Assembly (NCBI GenBank): GCA_902494875.1
Contig: CABUUO010000020.1
Coordinates: 1 to 17,575 of the forward strand
Source of the DNA: an uncultured Pseudomonadota bacterium
GTDB taxonomy: Bacteria; Pseudomonadota; Alphaproteobacteria; RF32; CAG-239
Length of the DNA: 17,575 nt
Direction of reading: 5' to 3'
Shown here: in pieces, positions 6,070 through 12,624 of the stretch
Layout of the letters: the number at the start of each line of letters is the position of its first letter
Numbering within the stretch: position 1 is the stretch's first letter
The notes under the pieces: model-generated
What the model was told of the DNA's origin: nothing
The model's input: the letters and a program-made list of their open reading frames with translations, nothing else
The model's database searches: none
Position numbers and translations under genes: made by a program

Positions 6070-6096
6070 AAAGAGGCGGGAAAATCCCGCCTCTTT
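6070..6096. terminator. Strong bidirectional terminator between the Nudix gene and rplO
   Basis: AAAGAGGCGGGA (6070-6081) and TCCCGCCTCTTT (6085-6096) form a perfect 12-bp stem with an AAA loop, with a G+C-rich core and A3/T3 ends. It lies 74 bases after the Nudix stop and 23 bases after the rplO stop on the other strand. It can end both convergent transcripts, and it closes the rpsJ-rplO unit before secY. Confidence 0.85.
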
Positions 6097-6119
6097 ATCA
6101 AATTTGCCTTCAGCTTAAA

Positions 6120-6575
6120 TTAAGCGACAATATTAACTTTACCGCCGGCTTTTTCTACGGCTGCAACTGCTGCTTTGGAAGCAGAGTTGACGCTGATGGT
6201 AACGCCGGTAGTAATGGCGCCGCGAGCCAGCAGACGAATACCGTCAAGTTTTTTGCTGACAATGCCGGATTCCATAAGAGCTTTCATATCAATGGAACCA
6301 GCGCTCAGTTTGCCGGCATCAACAGCCTTCTGGATAGTATCCAAATTAACAACGGCATAAACTTTAGCAAACGGATTTTTGAAACCGCGTTTCGGAAGTC
6401 TGCGGTAGATAGGCATCTGTCCGCCTTCGAAACCGTTAACGGCAACGCCGGAGCGGGATTTTTGACCCTTCTGGCCGCGCCCGGCAGTCTTGCCGGAACC
6501 GCTGCCGATACCGCGGGCAACACGCTTGCGTGATTTTCTTGCGCCTTCGTTATCTTTAATTTCATTTAACTTCAT
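6120..6575 (-). CDS. rplO: 50S ribosomal protein uL15
   Basis: uL15 is a late-assembling 23S rRNA-binding protein of the large subunit. From the ATG at 6573-6575 the protein is 151 residues, starting MKLNEIKDNEGARKSRKRVA, the family N-terminus, then the Gly/Arg-rich GIGSGSGKTAGRGQKGQKSR. The C-terminal part has the hydrophobic strand-rich core ending AAVEKAGGKVNIVA. An ATG two codons upstream (6581) is only three bases from the AGG core of AAGGTG, too close for use; the second ATG has a spacing of nine and was chosen. It is the last gene of its unit, 132 bases after rpmD, an unusually wide gap here, and is followed by a strong terminator rather than secY. Confidence 0.97.
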   Translation of the reverse strand: MKLNEIKDNEGARKSRKRVARGIGSGSGKTAGRGQKGQKSRSGVAVNGFEGGQMPIYRRLPKRGFKNPFAKVYAVVNLDTIQKAVDAGKLSAGSIDMKALMESGIVSKKLDGIRLLARGAITTGVTISVNSASKAAVAAVEKAGGKVNIVA

Positions 6576-6595
6576 TTTCATTCACCTTAAATAGT

Positions 6596-6694
6596 TTAGC
6601 AATGGATCTGATAAAACGCTGTGCTGCGCCGGGAATTCTCAACGCAGTGTACACCAAAGGTACATAAGGAGAAAATTCCCAAGCATGACAGCAT
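6596..6694 (-). other. 32-codon open frame in the rpmD-rplO gap, doubtful
   Basis: A short frame starts at ATG 6694, 13 bases after the rpmD stop, and ends at TAA 6596-6598. It would encode 32 residues beginning MLSCLGIFSLCTFGVHC, with four cysteines. The only ribosome-binding candidate is GGGG about ten bases upstream, which is weak. It spans an inverted repeat, so it may be a chance frame across a structured RNA. No known family is recognised. Confidence 0.15.
6631..6680 (-). repeat. Two-tier inverted repeat between rpmD and rplO
   Basis: GGGAATT (6631-6637) pairs with AATTCCC (6674-6680), extended by two more pairs after a mismatch. Inside it, TGTAC (6648-6652) pairs with GTACA (6660-6664) around a 7-base loop. 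It sits in the only wide gap within the rpsJ-rplO unit. It has no U-tract in the minus-strand RNA, so it is unlikely to be a terminator. It could be a small palindromic repeat element or an RNA structure that controls rplO. Confidence 0.5.
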
Positions 6695-6707
6695 TTTTGC
6701 AAATCCC

Positions 6708-6893
6708 CTATTCTTCGACTTTAACGAGGTGGGCCACCTTCTTAATCATACCGCGAATAGACGGAGTATCTTCCAAAACAGATACTTTGTTCATCTTATT
6801 CAGGCCCAGACCGATAAGCGTTTGTTTCTGAACTTCAGGACGGCCAATCGGACTGGCGATCTGAGTAACCTTAATAGTTTTTTTGTTAGCCAT
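6708..6893 (-). CDS. rpmD: 50S ribosomal protein uL30
   Basis: uL30 is a small 23S rRNA-binding protein of the large subunit. The protein is 61 residues, normal for the bacterial form. It reads KKTIKVTQIASPIGRPEVQK, then the family block LIGLGLNKMNKVSVLEDTPS, then IRGMIKKVAHLVKVEE. Its ATG follows GAGGAGG at 7 bases, and that Shine-Dalgarno sequence is formed by the last codons of rpsE; only 2 bases separate the genes, so translation is coupled. A 132-base structured gap follows before rplO. Confidence 0.97.
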   Translation of the reverse strand: MANKKTIKVTQIASPIGRPEVQKQTLIGLGLNKMNKVSVLEDTPSIRGMIKKVAHLVKVEE

Positions 6894-6895
6894 AA

Positions 6896-7456
6896 TTAAG
6901 CCTCCTCAACAATTTTTGCATTGGAAGTGTTTTCGCGGCGGCTGACGATATCGCCAACTTTTTTGCCTCTTTTAGCAGCAACCATTCTTGGAGAGTTGAT
7001 GGCTTCCAGAGCGTTGAAAGTTGCTTTAATCATATTGTAAGGATTGTTGGAACCCAAAGATTTAGCAACAACGTCCTGAACACCCAGAACTTCAAAAATA
7101 GCACGCAGCGGGCCGCCGGCAATAACACCGGTACCGGCAGGAGCAGTTCTCAGATAAACCTTACCGGCGCCGAAACGGCCGGCAATGTCGTGATGCAGAG
7201 TTCTACCCTCGCGCAGAGGAATGCGAACCATATTCTTTTTGGCTTCATTGGTAGCTTTGGAAATGGCGTCCGGAACTTCGGTTGCCTTGCCGGTACCATA
7301 GCCGACGCGGCCTTTTTGGTCACCGACGACAACGATAGCGGCAAAAGACATATTGCGTCCGCCTTTTACGGTTTTAGCTACACGGTTGATATGAACCAGT
7401 TTCTCAACCAATTCGTCTTTTTTCTCAGTTTTACGACGATCTACAGCTTGTGTCAT
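6896..7456 (-). CDS. rpsE: 30S ribosomal protein uS5
   Basis: uS5 lies at the mRNA entry side of the 30S subunit and affects decoding accuracy; spectinomycin resistance in other bacteria maps to its N-terminal loop. The protein is 186 residues. The N-terminal double-stranded-RNA-binding-like domain has INRVAKTVKGGRNMSFAAIV (24-43), including the conserved KGGR at 31-34. The C-terminal domain contains AGTGVIAGGPLRAIFEVLGV and SNNPYNMIKATFNAL. ATG at 7456 is seven bases after AGGAG. It lies 10 bases after rplR and 2 bases before rpmD. Confidence 0.98.
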   Translation of the reverse strand: MTQAVDRRKTEKKDELVEKLVHINRVAKTVKGGRNMSFAAIVVVGDQKGRVGYGTGKATEVPDAISKATNEAKKNMVRIPLREGRTLHHDIAGRFGAGKVYLRTAPAGTGVIAGGPLRAIFEVLGVQDVVAKSLGSNNPYNMIKATFNALEAINSPRMVAAKRGKKVGDIVSRRENTSNAKIVEEA

Positions 7457-7466
7457 TTAATCTCTC

Positions 7467-7838
7467 CTAAAATTTCAGACCAGCAACACGTGCTGCATCA
7501 GCTAAGGCTTTAACACGACCGTGGTAAATATAGCCGCCTCGGTCGAAGACAACTTCACTTACACCGGACTTAACTGCGCGTTCAGCAACAACTTTACCGA
7601 TAAAGCTTGCCGCTTCAACCGTAGAAGTTTTCTTGATGCTGTCTCTGATCTCTTTGTCCAAAGTAGATGCAGAAGCCACAGTTACACCTTTGGCATCATC
7701 AATGATTTGAGCGTAAATGTGCTTACCGCTGCGAAATACAGACAATCTCATCTTTCCATTCGCAGCTTTTTTCAAAGCAGCACGAACGCGGTTCTTTCTT
7801 TTTTCGTTTTTTTCAAACAATTTACTTGGCGTACTCAT
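7467..7838 (-). CDS. rplR: 50S ribosomal protein uL18
   Basis: uL18 binds 5S rRNA with uL5 and bL25 and attaches it to the 50S central protuberance. The protein is 123 residues, slightly above the common 117-120. The basic N-terminus (KLFEKNEKRKNRVRAALKKA) is followed by RLSVFRSGKHIYAQIIDDAK. The C-terminal signature is VVFDRGGYIYHGRVKALADA, ending in ARVAGLKF. ATG at 7838 follows AAGGA at 8 bases. The gene lies between rplF (11 bases) and rpsE (10 bases). Confidence 0.98.
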   Translation of the reverse strand: MSTPSKLFEKNEKRKNRVRAALKKAANGKMRLSVFRSGKHIYAQIIDDAKGVTVASASTLDKEIRDSIKKTSTVEAASFIGKVVAERAVKSGVSEVVFDRGGYIYHGRVKALADAARVAGLKF

Positions 7839-7849
7839 TCGATTAATCC

Positions 7850-8389
7850 TTATTTCTTCTTGCCTTCTTTACGACGTACATATTCGCCAACGTATCTTAC
7901 GCCTTTGCCTTTATAAGGTTCAGGAGATCTGTAATCGCGAATTTCCGCAGCAACCTGGCCAACTAATTGTTTGTTAGCACCAAATACGCTGATTTGGGTC
8001 GGAGAAGTACAGGTAATCTTAATGCCTTCCGGTACTTCAAAGTTAACGTCATGAGAAAAACCCAGAGACAGAACCAGTTTTTTGGTTCCTTCCATACGGG
8101 CTTTGTAACCAACGCCGATCAGTTCCAACTCTTTGGTAAAACCTTCGCTGACACCCTTAACAATCACATTGATGTTTGCACGGGTGGTTCCCCACAAAGT
8201 TCTTGCCTGCTTAGAAGAAGACAACGGGGTAACGACTACGGTATTGTTCTCTAATTTTGCGACTACGTGGCTGTCGTCATAAGCATAGCTTAATTCGCCC
8301 AATTTACCACTTGCTTTAACAACGTTGCCGTTGATAGCAACATTAACGCCATTAGGGACGATAACCGGATATTTTCCAACTCTAGACAT
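7850..8389 (-). CDS. rplF: 50S ribosomal protein uL6
   Basis: uL6 sits near the factor-binding region of the 50S subunit, next to the sarcin-ricin loop. The protein is 179 residues with the usual two related alpha/beta domains. It starts MSRVGKYPVIVPNGV; the middle has LWGTTRANINVIVKGVSEGF; the C-terminal signature is RSPEPYKGKGVRYVGEYVRR, followed by a Lys-rich end. ATG at 8389 is seven bases after GGGGAG. An ATG four bases earlier is out of frame. The gene is 12 bases after rpsH. Confidence 0.98.
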   Translation of the reverse strand: MSRVGKYPVIVPNGVNVAINGNVVKASGKLGELSYAYDDSHVVAKLENNTVVVTPLSSSKQARTLWGTTRANINVIVKGVSEGFTKELELIGVGYKARMEGTKKLVLSLGFSHDVNFEVPEGIKITCTSPTQISVFGANKQLVGQVAAEIRDYRSPEPYKGKGVRYVGEYVRRKEGKKK

Positions 8390-8401
8390 CCATTTTCTCC
8401 C

Positions 8402-8800
8402 CTAAAATACCTGACACAGAACTTCACCGCCGACATTGGCTTTTCTCGCATCATGATCGCTCATTACGCCCGAAGGAGTAGAAATGATGGAAATGCCAAG
8501 GCCGTTGTATACACGGGGCAGATCCTTAACGCTGGAATAAACGCGGCGGCCCGGTGTGGAAACACGGTAAATTTCAGTTATAACGGAAGTACCTTCATGG
8601 TACTTTAATTTAATGTGAAGCTCGTCAACACCGGCTCTGACATTGACCTTTTCATAACCGGCAATGTAACCTTCTTTTTTCAGAACTTCCAATACATTTT
8701 CACGCAAGCGAGAAGCCGGAGATACAACCTCGTTTTTCTTCGCTCTTTGTGCGTTTCTAATGCGTGTGAGCATATCGCCCAAAGGATCACTCATAGACAT
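8402..8800 (-). CDS. rpsH: 30S ribosomal protein uS8
   Basis: uS8 is a primary 16S rRNA-binding protein that organises the central domain. In E. coli it also represses the spc operon by binding mRNA at the start of rplE; whether that holds here cannot be told. The protein is 132 residues, starting MSMSDPLGDMLTRIRNAQRA, the family N-terminus. The C-terminal signature region is LGISIISTPSGVMSDHDARK, followed by ANVGGEVLCQVF. ATG at 8800 is nine bases after AGGAG, which overlaps the rpsN stop codon (TAGGAG). Confidence 0.98.
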   Translation of the reverse strand: MSMSDPLGDMLTRIRNAQRAKKNEVVSPASRLRENVLEVLKKEGYIAGYEKVNVRAGVDELHIKLKYHEGTSVITEIYRVSTPGRRVYSSVKDLPRVYNGLGISIISTPSGVMSDHDARKANVGGEVLCQVF

Positions 8801-8812
8801 ATTACGATTCTC

Positions 8813-9118
8813 CTACCAGCTTGATTTTACTAATCCAGGAATTTCACCGGTACCGGCTTTGTCGCGGAGCTCAATACGAGCCACGCCGAACTTCCTGTAA
8901 TAACCACGGGAACGACCTGTAAGCTTGCAGCGGTTTCTGAAACGGTTTGCTGCAGAGTTACGCGGTAATTCGGCTAATTTCAAAGTCGCCTGGAATCTTT
9001 CCTCGGGAGAAATTGTCTTATCCATAACGATCTCTTTGAGTTTCAAACGGCGGGAAGCGAACTTCTTAGCCATTTTAGCTCTTTTCAAGTTTCTATAAAC
9101 TGCACTTGTTTTTGCCAT
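8813..9118 (-). CDS. rpsN: 30S ribosomal protein uS14, zinc-free form
   Basis: uS14 is a 30S head protein that contacts 16S rRNA near uS3, uS10 and uS19. The protein is 101 residues, the long form that lacks the two CxxC pairs of the zinc-binding version. Only a single cysteine (NRCKLTGRSRGYYRKFGVAR) is present in that region. The C-terminus IPGLVKSSW is the family ending. The N-terminal half is strongly basic (NLKRAKMAKKFASRRLKLKE). ATG at 9118 lies eight bases after GGAG, and the gene is 14 bases after rplE. Confidence 0.98.
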   Translation of the reverse strand: MAKTSAVYRNLKRAKMAKKFASRRLKLKEIVMDKTISPEERFQATLKLAELPRNSAANRFRNRCKLTGRSRGYYRKFGVARIELRDKAGTGEIPGLVKSSW

Positions 9119-9132
9119 AGTTTAATCTCCAC

Positions 9133-9672
9133 TTATTTCTTGCAAGGCAAGTTGAAACTGGTCAGAAGAGCCTTAGCTTCTTCGTCTGTCTTTGCAGTGG
9201 TGCAAATGCAAATATCCATACCTCTGATATTTTCTACTTTATCGTAGTTAATTTCAGGGAAGATGATCTGCTCTTTGATACCGAAAGCAAAGTTGCCGCG
9301 ACCGTCAAAATTCTTGCCGCTGATGCCGTGGAAGTCTCTAACCCGTGGCAAAGCCATGTTGATCAGTCTTTCCAAGAACTCGTACATTCTGTCGGAACGC
9401 AGAGTTACTTTGCAGCCGATAGGCATGCCTTCTCTCAACTTAAAGGTAGCAATAGATTTGCGGGCATAGGTCAAAACAGGTTTCTGACCGGCGATCAAAG
9501 CCAGCTCTTCTGCTGCTGTGTTGAGTTTTTTCTTGTCCGTAACGGCATCGCCGACACCGATGTTCAGGACGATTTTAGTCAATTTAGGAATCTCATGTGG
9601 GTTCTTGTAACCGAATTTTTCCACAAGAGATTTCTTTATGACATCATTGTATAGTTTTTCAAAATTGGTCAT
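9133..9672 (-). CDS. rplE: 50S ribosomal protein uL5
   Basis: uL5 binds 5S rRNA and contacts the P-site tRNA in the central protuberance; it also forms a bridge to uS13. The protein is 179 residues. Family blocks visible are PKLTKIVLNIGVGDAVTDKK, LIAGQKPVLTYARKSIATFK, REGMPIGCKVTLRSDRMYEF, and near the C-terminus FAFGIKEQIIFPEINYDKVE followed by RGMDICICTTAKTDEEAKAL. ATG at 9672 is seven bases after GGGGA and 11 bases downstream of the rplX stop. In E. coli this junction is the uS8 repressor site; no matching structure was identified by eye. Confidence 0.98.
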   Translation of the reverse strand: MTNFEKLYNDVIKKSLVEKFGYKNPHEIPKLTKIVLNIGVGDAVTDKKKLNTAAEELALIAGQKPVLTYARKSIATFKLREGMPIGCKVTLRSDRMYEFLERLINMALPRVRDFHGISGKNFDGRGNFAFGIKEQIIFPEINYDKVENIRGMDICICTTAKTDEEAKALLTSFNLPCKK

Positions 9673-9683
9673 AAGATTTTCCC

Positions 9684-10001
9684 CTATTTATCGATTACTT
9701 CACCGGATTTGCGAGCAACGCGCACTTTCTTACCGTTAACTTCCTTGTAGCCGATCTTGGAAGCTTTTCCGCTTTTCGGATCAACAATGGCTACGTTAGA
9801 AATATCGATCGGCGCTTCTTTAGTAACAATGCCGCCAGGAGTAGTTTGGCTGGGTTTGGTATGTCTTTTAACCAGATTGATACCCTGAACAACCACTTTA
9901 CTCTCTTTAGGCATAGATTTTACTACTTCACCAGTCTTGCCTTTGTCCTCACCGGACAAAACAATAACTTGGTCACCCTTTTTAATTTTCATTTTAGGCA
10001 T
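9684..10001 (-). CDS. rplX: 50S ribosomal protein uL24
   Basis: uL24 is an assembly-initiating protein that binds the 5' domain of 23S rRNA and lies near the peptide exit. The protein is 105 residues. It begins MPKMKIKKGDQVIVLSGEDK with the KOW motif (KKGDQVIVLSGEDKGKTGEV), followed by VVVQGINLVKRHTKPSQTTP and PGGIVTKEAPIDISNVAIVD. ATG at 9999-10001 is one base past the rplN stop, and its GGAGG sits inside the last rplN codons, so translation is coupled. The MPKMK start with a second Met at residue 4 leaves a small choice of start; the first has the better spacing (nine bases). Confidence 0.97.
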   Translation of the reverse strand: MPKMKIKKGDQVIVLSGEDKGKTGEVVKSMPKESKVVVQGINLVKRHTKPSQTTPGGIVTKEAPIDISNVAIVDPKSGKASKIGYKEVNGKKVRVARKSGEVIDK

Positions 10002-10002
10002 A

Positions 10003-10371
10003 TTATAAAACCTCCGGCGCTAACGAAATTATTTTCATAAATTTCTTTGCACGCAGTTCTCTCGTAACGGGTCCGAAGATACGGGTACCGATGGGCTCAC
10101 CGTCTTTGTTAATCAAAACTGCGGCATTTTTGTCAAAACGGATAACACTGCCGTCTTTACGTCTGATGTCGGAAGCTGTTCTGACGATAACGGCTTTCTG
10201 AACATCACCTTTCTTGACACGACCTTTAGGTATAGCGTCTTTAACAGAAACTACGATAACGTCGCCAACAGAGGCATGCATTCTCTTGGAACCACCAAGA
10301 ACCTTTATGCACTGCACCTGACGAGCACCTGAATTATCGGCAACATCAAGGTTGGTTTGCATCTGAATCAT
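10003..10371 (-). CDS. rplN: 50S ribosomal protein uL14
   Basis: uL14 lies at the subunit interface of the 50S, contacts helix 44 of 16S rRNA and is the docking site for the silencing factor RsfS. The protein is 122 residues, exactly the family length. It starts MIQMQTNLDVADNSGARQVQ, continues CIKVLGGSKRMHASVGDVIV and contains DGSVIRFDKNAAVLINKDGE and RIFGPVTRELRAKKFMKIIS. ATG at 10371 lies eight bases after AAGGA, 18 bases downstream of rpsQ. It is the first gene of the classical spc block, but no promoter is obvious in the short gap, so S10 and spc genes are probably one transcript. Confidence 0.98.
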   Translation of the reverse strand: MIQMQTNLDVADNSGARQVQCIKVLGGSKRMHASVGDVIVVSVKDAIPKGRVKKGDVQKAVIVRTASDIRRKDGSVIRFDKNAAVLINKDGEPIGTRIFGPVTRELRAKKFMKIISLAPEVL

Positions 10372-10389
10372 TTTTTAATTCCTTCTCTC

Positions 10390-10626
10390 TTAGGCGTTAT
10401 TAACGATTACAGTCCAAGACTTGGTCTTAGAATATGGTCTTGATTCTTCAATCGAAACCACATCGCCGACTTTGAACTGGTTATTTTCATCGTGAGCAGC
10501 ATATTTTTTGCTTTTACGGATGAATTTCTTGTAAACAGGATGCATAACCTGACGTTCAACTTTAACGACAACCGTCTTGTCCTGTTTATCGCTTACAACA
10601 ACACCCTGAAGAATTCTTTTAGGCAT
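10390..10626 (-). CDS. rpsQ: 30S ribosomal protein uS17
   Basis: uS17 is an early-assembly 16S rRNA-binding protein with an OB fold. The protein is 78 residues. It begins MPKRILQGVVVSDKQDKTVV with the typical G-x-V-x-S-x-K-x-x-K-T, continues KVERQVMHPVYKKFIRKSKK and ends with GDVVSIEESRPYSKTKSWTV, the family C-terminal signature (E-x-R-P-x-S-K-x-K). ATG at 10626 is seven bases after AGGAG, and the gene starts 10 bases after rpmC. Confidence 0.98.
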   Translation of the reverse strand: MPKRILQGVVVSDKQDKTVVVKVERQVMHPVYKKFIRKSKKYAAHDENNQFKVGDVVSIEESRPYSKTKSWTVIVNNA

Positions 10627-10636
10627 ATCTTTTCTC

Positions 10637-10834
10637 CTAACTATTCTTCTTGCGCTCAGCGATGAGCGTGTTGATTTTTGCTATTTCTCTACGGACATTT
10701 CTTATTACAGCAGTATTTTGCAATTGTCCAGTAGATTGTTGTACTCTTAAGTTAAATTGCTCTTTTTTCTTCTCGATCAATTTAGCATCAAGTTCATCAA
10801 TTGTCATAGCACGAAGATCTTTAATCTTAAGCAT
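10637..10834 (-). CDS. rpmC: 50S ribosomal protein uL29
   Basis: uL29 is a small helical-hairpin protein next to the peptide exit tunnel and, with uL23, part of the docking site for SRP and trigger factor. The protein is 65 residues. It reads MLKIKDLRAMTIDELDAKLI, then EKKKEQFNLRVQQSTGQLQN (F-x-L-R-x-Q-x-x-x-G-Q, the family core), then VRREIAKINTLIAERKK. The start ATG at 10834 lies inside the end of rplP, giving an 8-base overlap; AGGAG nine bases upstream is within rplP. Coupled translation is expected. Confidence 0.98.
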   Translation of the reverse strand: MLKIKDLRAMTIDELDAKLIEKKKEQFNLRVQQSTGQLQNTAVIRNVRREIAKINTLIAERKKNS

Positions 10835-11264
10835 TAGCTTGTACTCCTTGCTCTGAATTCAATTTTTTAACGAATTTGGTTTTGATTGGAAGTTTAGCAG
10901 CGCCAAGAGCAAAAGCCTCGCGAGCGGTTTCTTCATCAACACCTTCGATCTCGAACATAATGCGGCCGGGTTTAACGCGGGCGCACCAGTATTCGACAGA
11001 TCCCTTACCTTTACCCATACGAACTTCAGCCGGTTTGTCTGAAACGGGAACATCGGGGAAAATCCGGATCCATACTCTTCCGGCTCTCTTCATCTGACGA
11101 GTAATTGCACGGCGAGCAGCCTCGATTTGACGTGCGGTAATACGGTCAGGAGTAAGAGCTTTCAATCCATATGAACCGAAGCTTAATTCTGTACCGCCTT
11201 TAGCATTGCCGTGAATACGGCCTTTATGCTGTTTGCGGAACTTTAATCTTTTAGGACTTAACAT
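10827..11264 (-). CDS. rplP: 50S ribosomal protein uL16
   Basis: uL16 sits close to the A-site tRNA and the peptidyl-transferase centre and is needed for late 50S maturation. The protein is 145 residues, a few longer than common. The N-terminus MLSPKRLKFRKQHKGRIHGN is the family signature. RMGKGKGSVEYWCARVKPGR is the second signature; the arginine that opens it corresponds to the one hydroxylated in E. coli. The tail LPIKTKFVKKLNSEQGVQAN is extended by a few residues and overlaps rpmC by 8 bases. ATG at 11264 follows GAGG at ten bases, 19 bases after rpsC. Confidence 0.98.
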   Translation of the reverse strand: MLSPKRLKFRKQHKGRIHGNAKGGTELSFGSYGLKALTPDRITARQIEAARRAITRQMKRAGRVWIRIFPDVPVSDKPAEVRMGKGKGSVEYWCARVKPGRIMFEIEGVDEETAREAFALGAAKLPIKTKFVKKLNSEQGVQANA

Positions 11265-11283
11265 TTTATTTTAACCTCAAAAA

Positions 11284-11952
11284 TTATTTCTGTTCAGCCA
11301 ACTTCTTGTCTTGCGCCATCGGATCGTGAGCCATGATTTCGCCTTTATAGATCCAGACTTTTACGCCGCAAGCGCCATAAGTTGTGTGAGCCGTAGAGGT
11401 TGCATAATCAATGTCAGCACGCAAGGTATGCAAAGGCACGCGGCCCTCGCGATAATATTCTGTTCTTGCGATTTCAGCACCGCCGAGACGGCCTGAGCAG
11501 CTAACCTTAATACCTTCTGCACCTAAACGAAGAGCGGATTGCATAACTCTTTTCATTGCACGGCGGAAAGCAACGCGGCGTTCCAGCTGCTGAGCAACGG
11601 AGTCGGCAACCAGTTGGGCATCCAACTCAGGTTTTCTGACTTCCAGAATGTTCAACTGAACTTCGGAATCAGTCATTTTTTGAATTTGATTTCTCAAAAT
11701 TTCAATATCCTGACCTTTTTTGCCGATAACGACACCCGGTCTTGCAGAATGAATGGTAACTCTGGCCTTCTTGGCAGGACGTTCGATAACGATCTTGCTG
11801 ACGCCGGCCTGAGCCAGTTTTTCTTTCAAGAAATCTTTGATTTTCAAATCTTCGTGCAGGTAATCAGCATATTTTTCGTCTGCATACCAGCGGGAATCCC
11901 AGGTACGGTTAACTCCAAGACGAAGACTTGTAGGATTTACTTTCTGTCCCAT
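11284..11952 (-). CDS. rpsC: 30S ribosomal protein uS3
   Basis: uS3 lies at the mRNA entry tunnel in the 30S head and contributes to mRNA unwinding with uS4 and uS5. The protein is 222 residues, starting MGQKVNPTSLRLGVNRTWDS. The KH domain carries ARPGVVIGKKGQDIEIL with the GxxG loop at 77-80. The C-terminal domain has GIKVSCSGRLGGAEIARTEY and GVKVWIYKGEIM. ATG at 11950-11952 lies seven bases after GGAG. An in-frame GTG at 11967 would add five residues and overlap rplV; it lacks conservation and was not used. The gene starts 4 bases after the rplV stop. Confidence 0.98.
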   Translation of the reverse strand: MGQKVNPTSLRLGVNRTWDSRWYADEKYADYLHEDLKIKDFLKEKLAQAGVSKIVIERPAKKARVTIHSARPGVVIGKKGQDIEILRNQIQKMTDSEVQLNILEVRKPELDAQLVADSVAQQLERRVAFRRAMKRVMQSALRLGAEGIKVSCSGRLGGAEIARTEYYREGRVPLHTLRADIDYATSTAHTTYGACGVKVWIYKGEIMAHDPMAQDKKLAEQK

Positions 11953-11956
11953 TAAC

Positions 11957-12331
11957 TTACTCCCCACGCTCAGATACGACGATGGTCAGGTTGGAGAAAG
12001 GTTTCAAAACTCTTGCTCCTCTGCCGCGACCTCTAGCGTGCATACGTTTCATAACTAAACCTTTGCCAACATAAGCTTCTTTAACAAAAAGCTTATCAAT
12101 ATTCAACTGATGGTTGTTCTCAGCATTAGCAATGGCAGACTGCAAAACGCCCAAAGCGGCTTTTGCGATTCTCTTCTTTGAAAAAGTCAATTCTGCAACT
12201 GCTTTTTCTGCATTCATACCACGAATGGTCTGGGCAACTAAGTTCAGTTTACGGGGACTGGTGCGAATAGAGTTACAAATAGCCAAAGCTGATTTTGCAT
12301 CTACTCTTCTTGCATTGTTAGTCTGTGCCAT
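11957..12331 (-). CDS. rplV: 50S ribosomal protein uL22
   Basis: uL22 lines the narrow part of the peptide exit tunnel with a long beta-hairpin; changes in that loop give macrolide resistance or affect stalling peptides. The protein is 124 residues. It has IRTSPRKLNLVAQTIRGMNA and AELTFSKKRIAKAALGVLQS, and the hairpin and C-terminal region KRMHARGRGRGARVLKPFSN, with LTIVVSERGE at the end. ATG at 12331 follows GAGG at six bases and lies only 2 bases past rpsS. Confidence 0.98.
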   Translation of the reverse strand: MAQTNNARRVDAKSALAICNSIRTSPRKLNLVAQTIRGMNAEKAVAELTFSKKRIAKAALGVLQSAIANAENNHQLNIDKLFVKEAYVGKGLVMKRMHARGRGRGARVLKPFSNLTIVVSERGE

Positions 12332-12333
12332 AA

Positions 12334-12612
12334 TTAACCTCTCTTAGCTTTCTTGTCTGCCGCATGACCGTAGAAAGTACGGGTCGGAGCAAACTCACCA
12401 AACTTATGACCAACCATATCTTCGGTAACCAATACCGGGATAAATTTGTGGCCGTTGTGAACACCAAACGTCAAACCGACAAATTGCGGCAGCATGGTAG
12501 AACGACGAGACCAGATTTTGATCACTTCATTTTTGCCTGCAGTTCTAGCTTTTGCAGCTTTTTTCAGAAGATAGCCATCAATGAAAGGGCCTTTCCATAC
12601 GGAACGTGTCAT
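12334..12612 (-). CDS. rpsS: 30S ribosomal protein uS19
   Basis: uS19 is a 30S head protein that pairs with uS13 and lies near the A site and subunit bridge B1a. The protein is 92 residues, exactly the usual length. It starts MTRSVWKGPFIDGYLLKKAA, continues VIKIWSRRSTMLPQFVGLTF and the signature HNGHKFIPVLVTEDMVGHKF, and ends GEFAPTRTFYGHAADKKAKR. ATG at 12612 is eight bases after GGGAG, 12 bases downstream of rplB. Confidence 0.98.
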   Translation of the reverse strand: MTRSVWKGPFIDGYLLKKAAKARTAGKNEVIKIWSRRSTMLPQFVGLTFGVHNGHKFIPVLVTEDMVGHKFGEFAPTRTFYGHAADKKAKRG

Positions 12613-12624
12613 TAGCTTTTCTCC

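Noticed and set aside
6641..6664. Resemblance of CAACGCAGTGTAC to a cDNA-cloning adapter sequence
   Set aside because: The match is partial with mismatches, it forms part of a natural inverted repeat, and flanking genes are intact, so contamination is unlikely.
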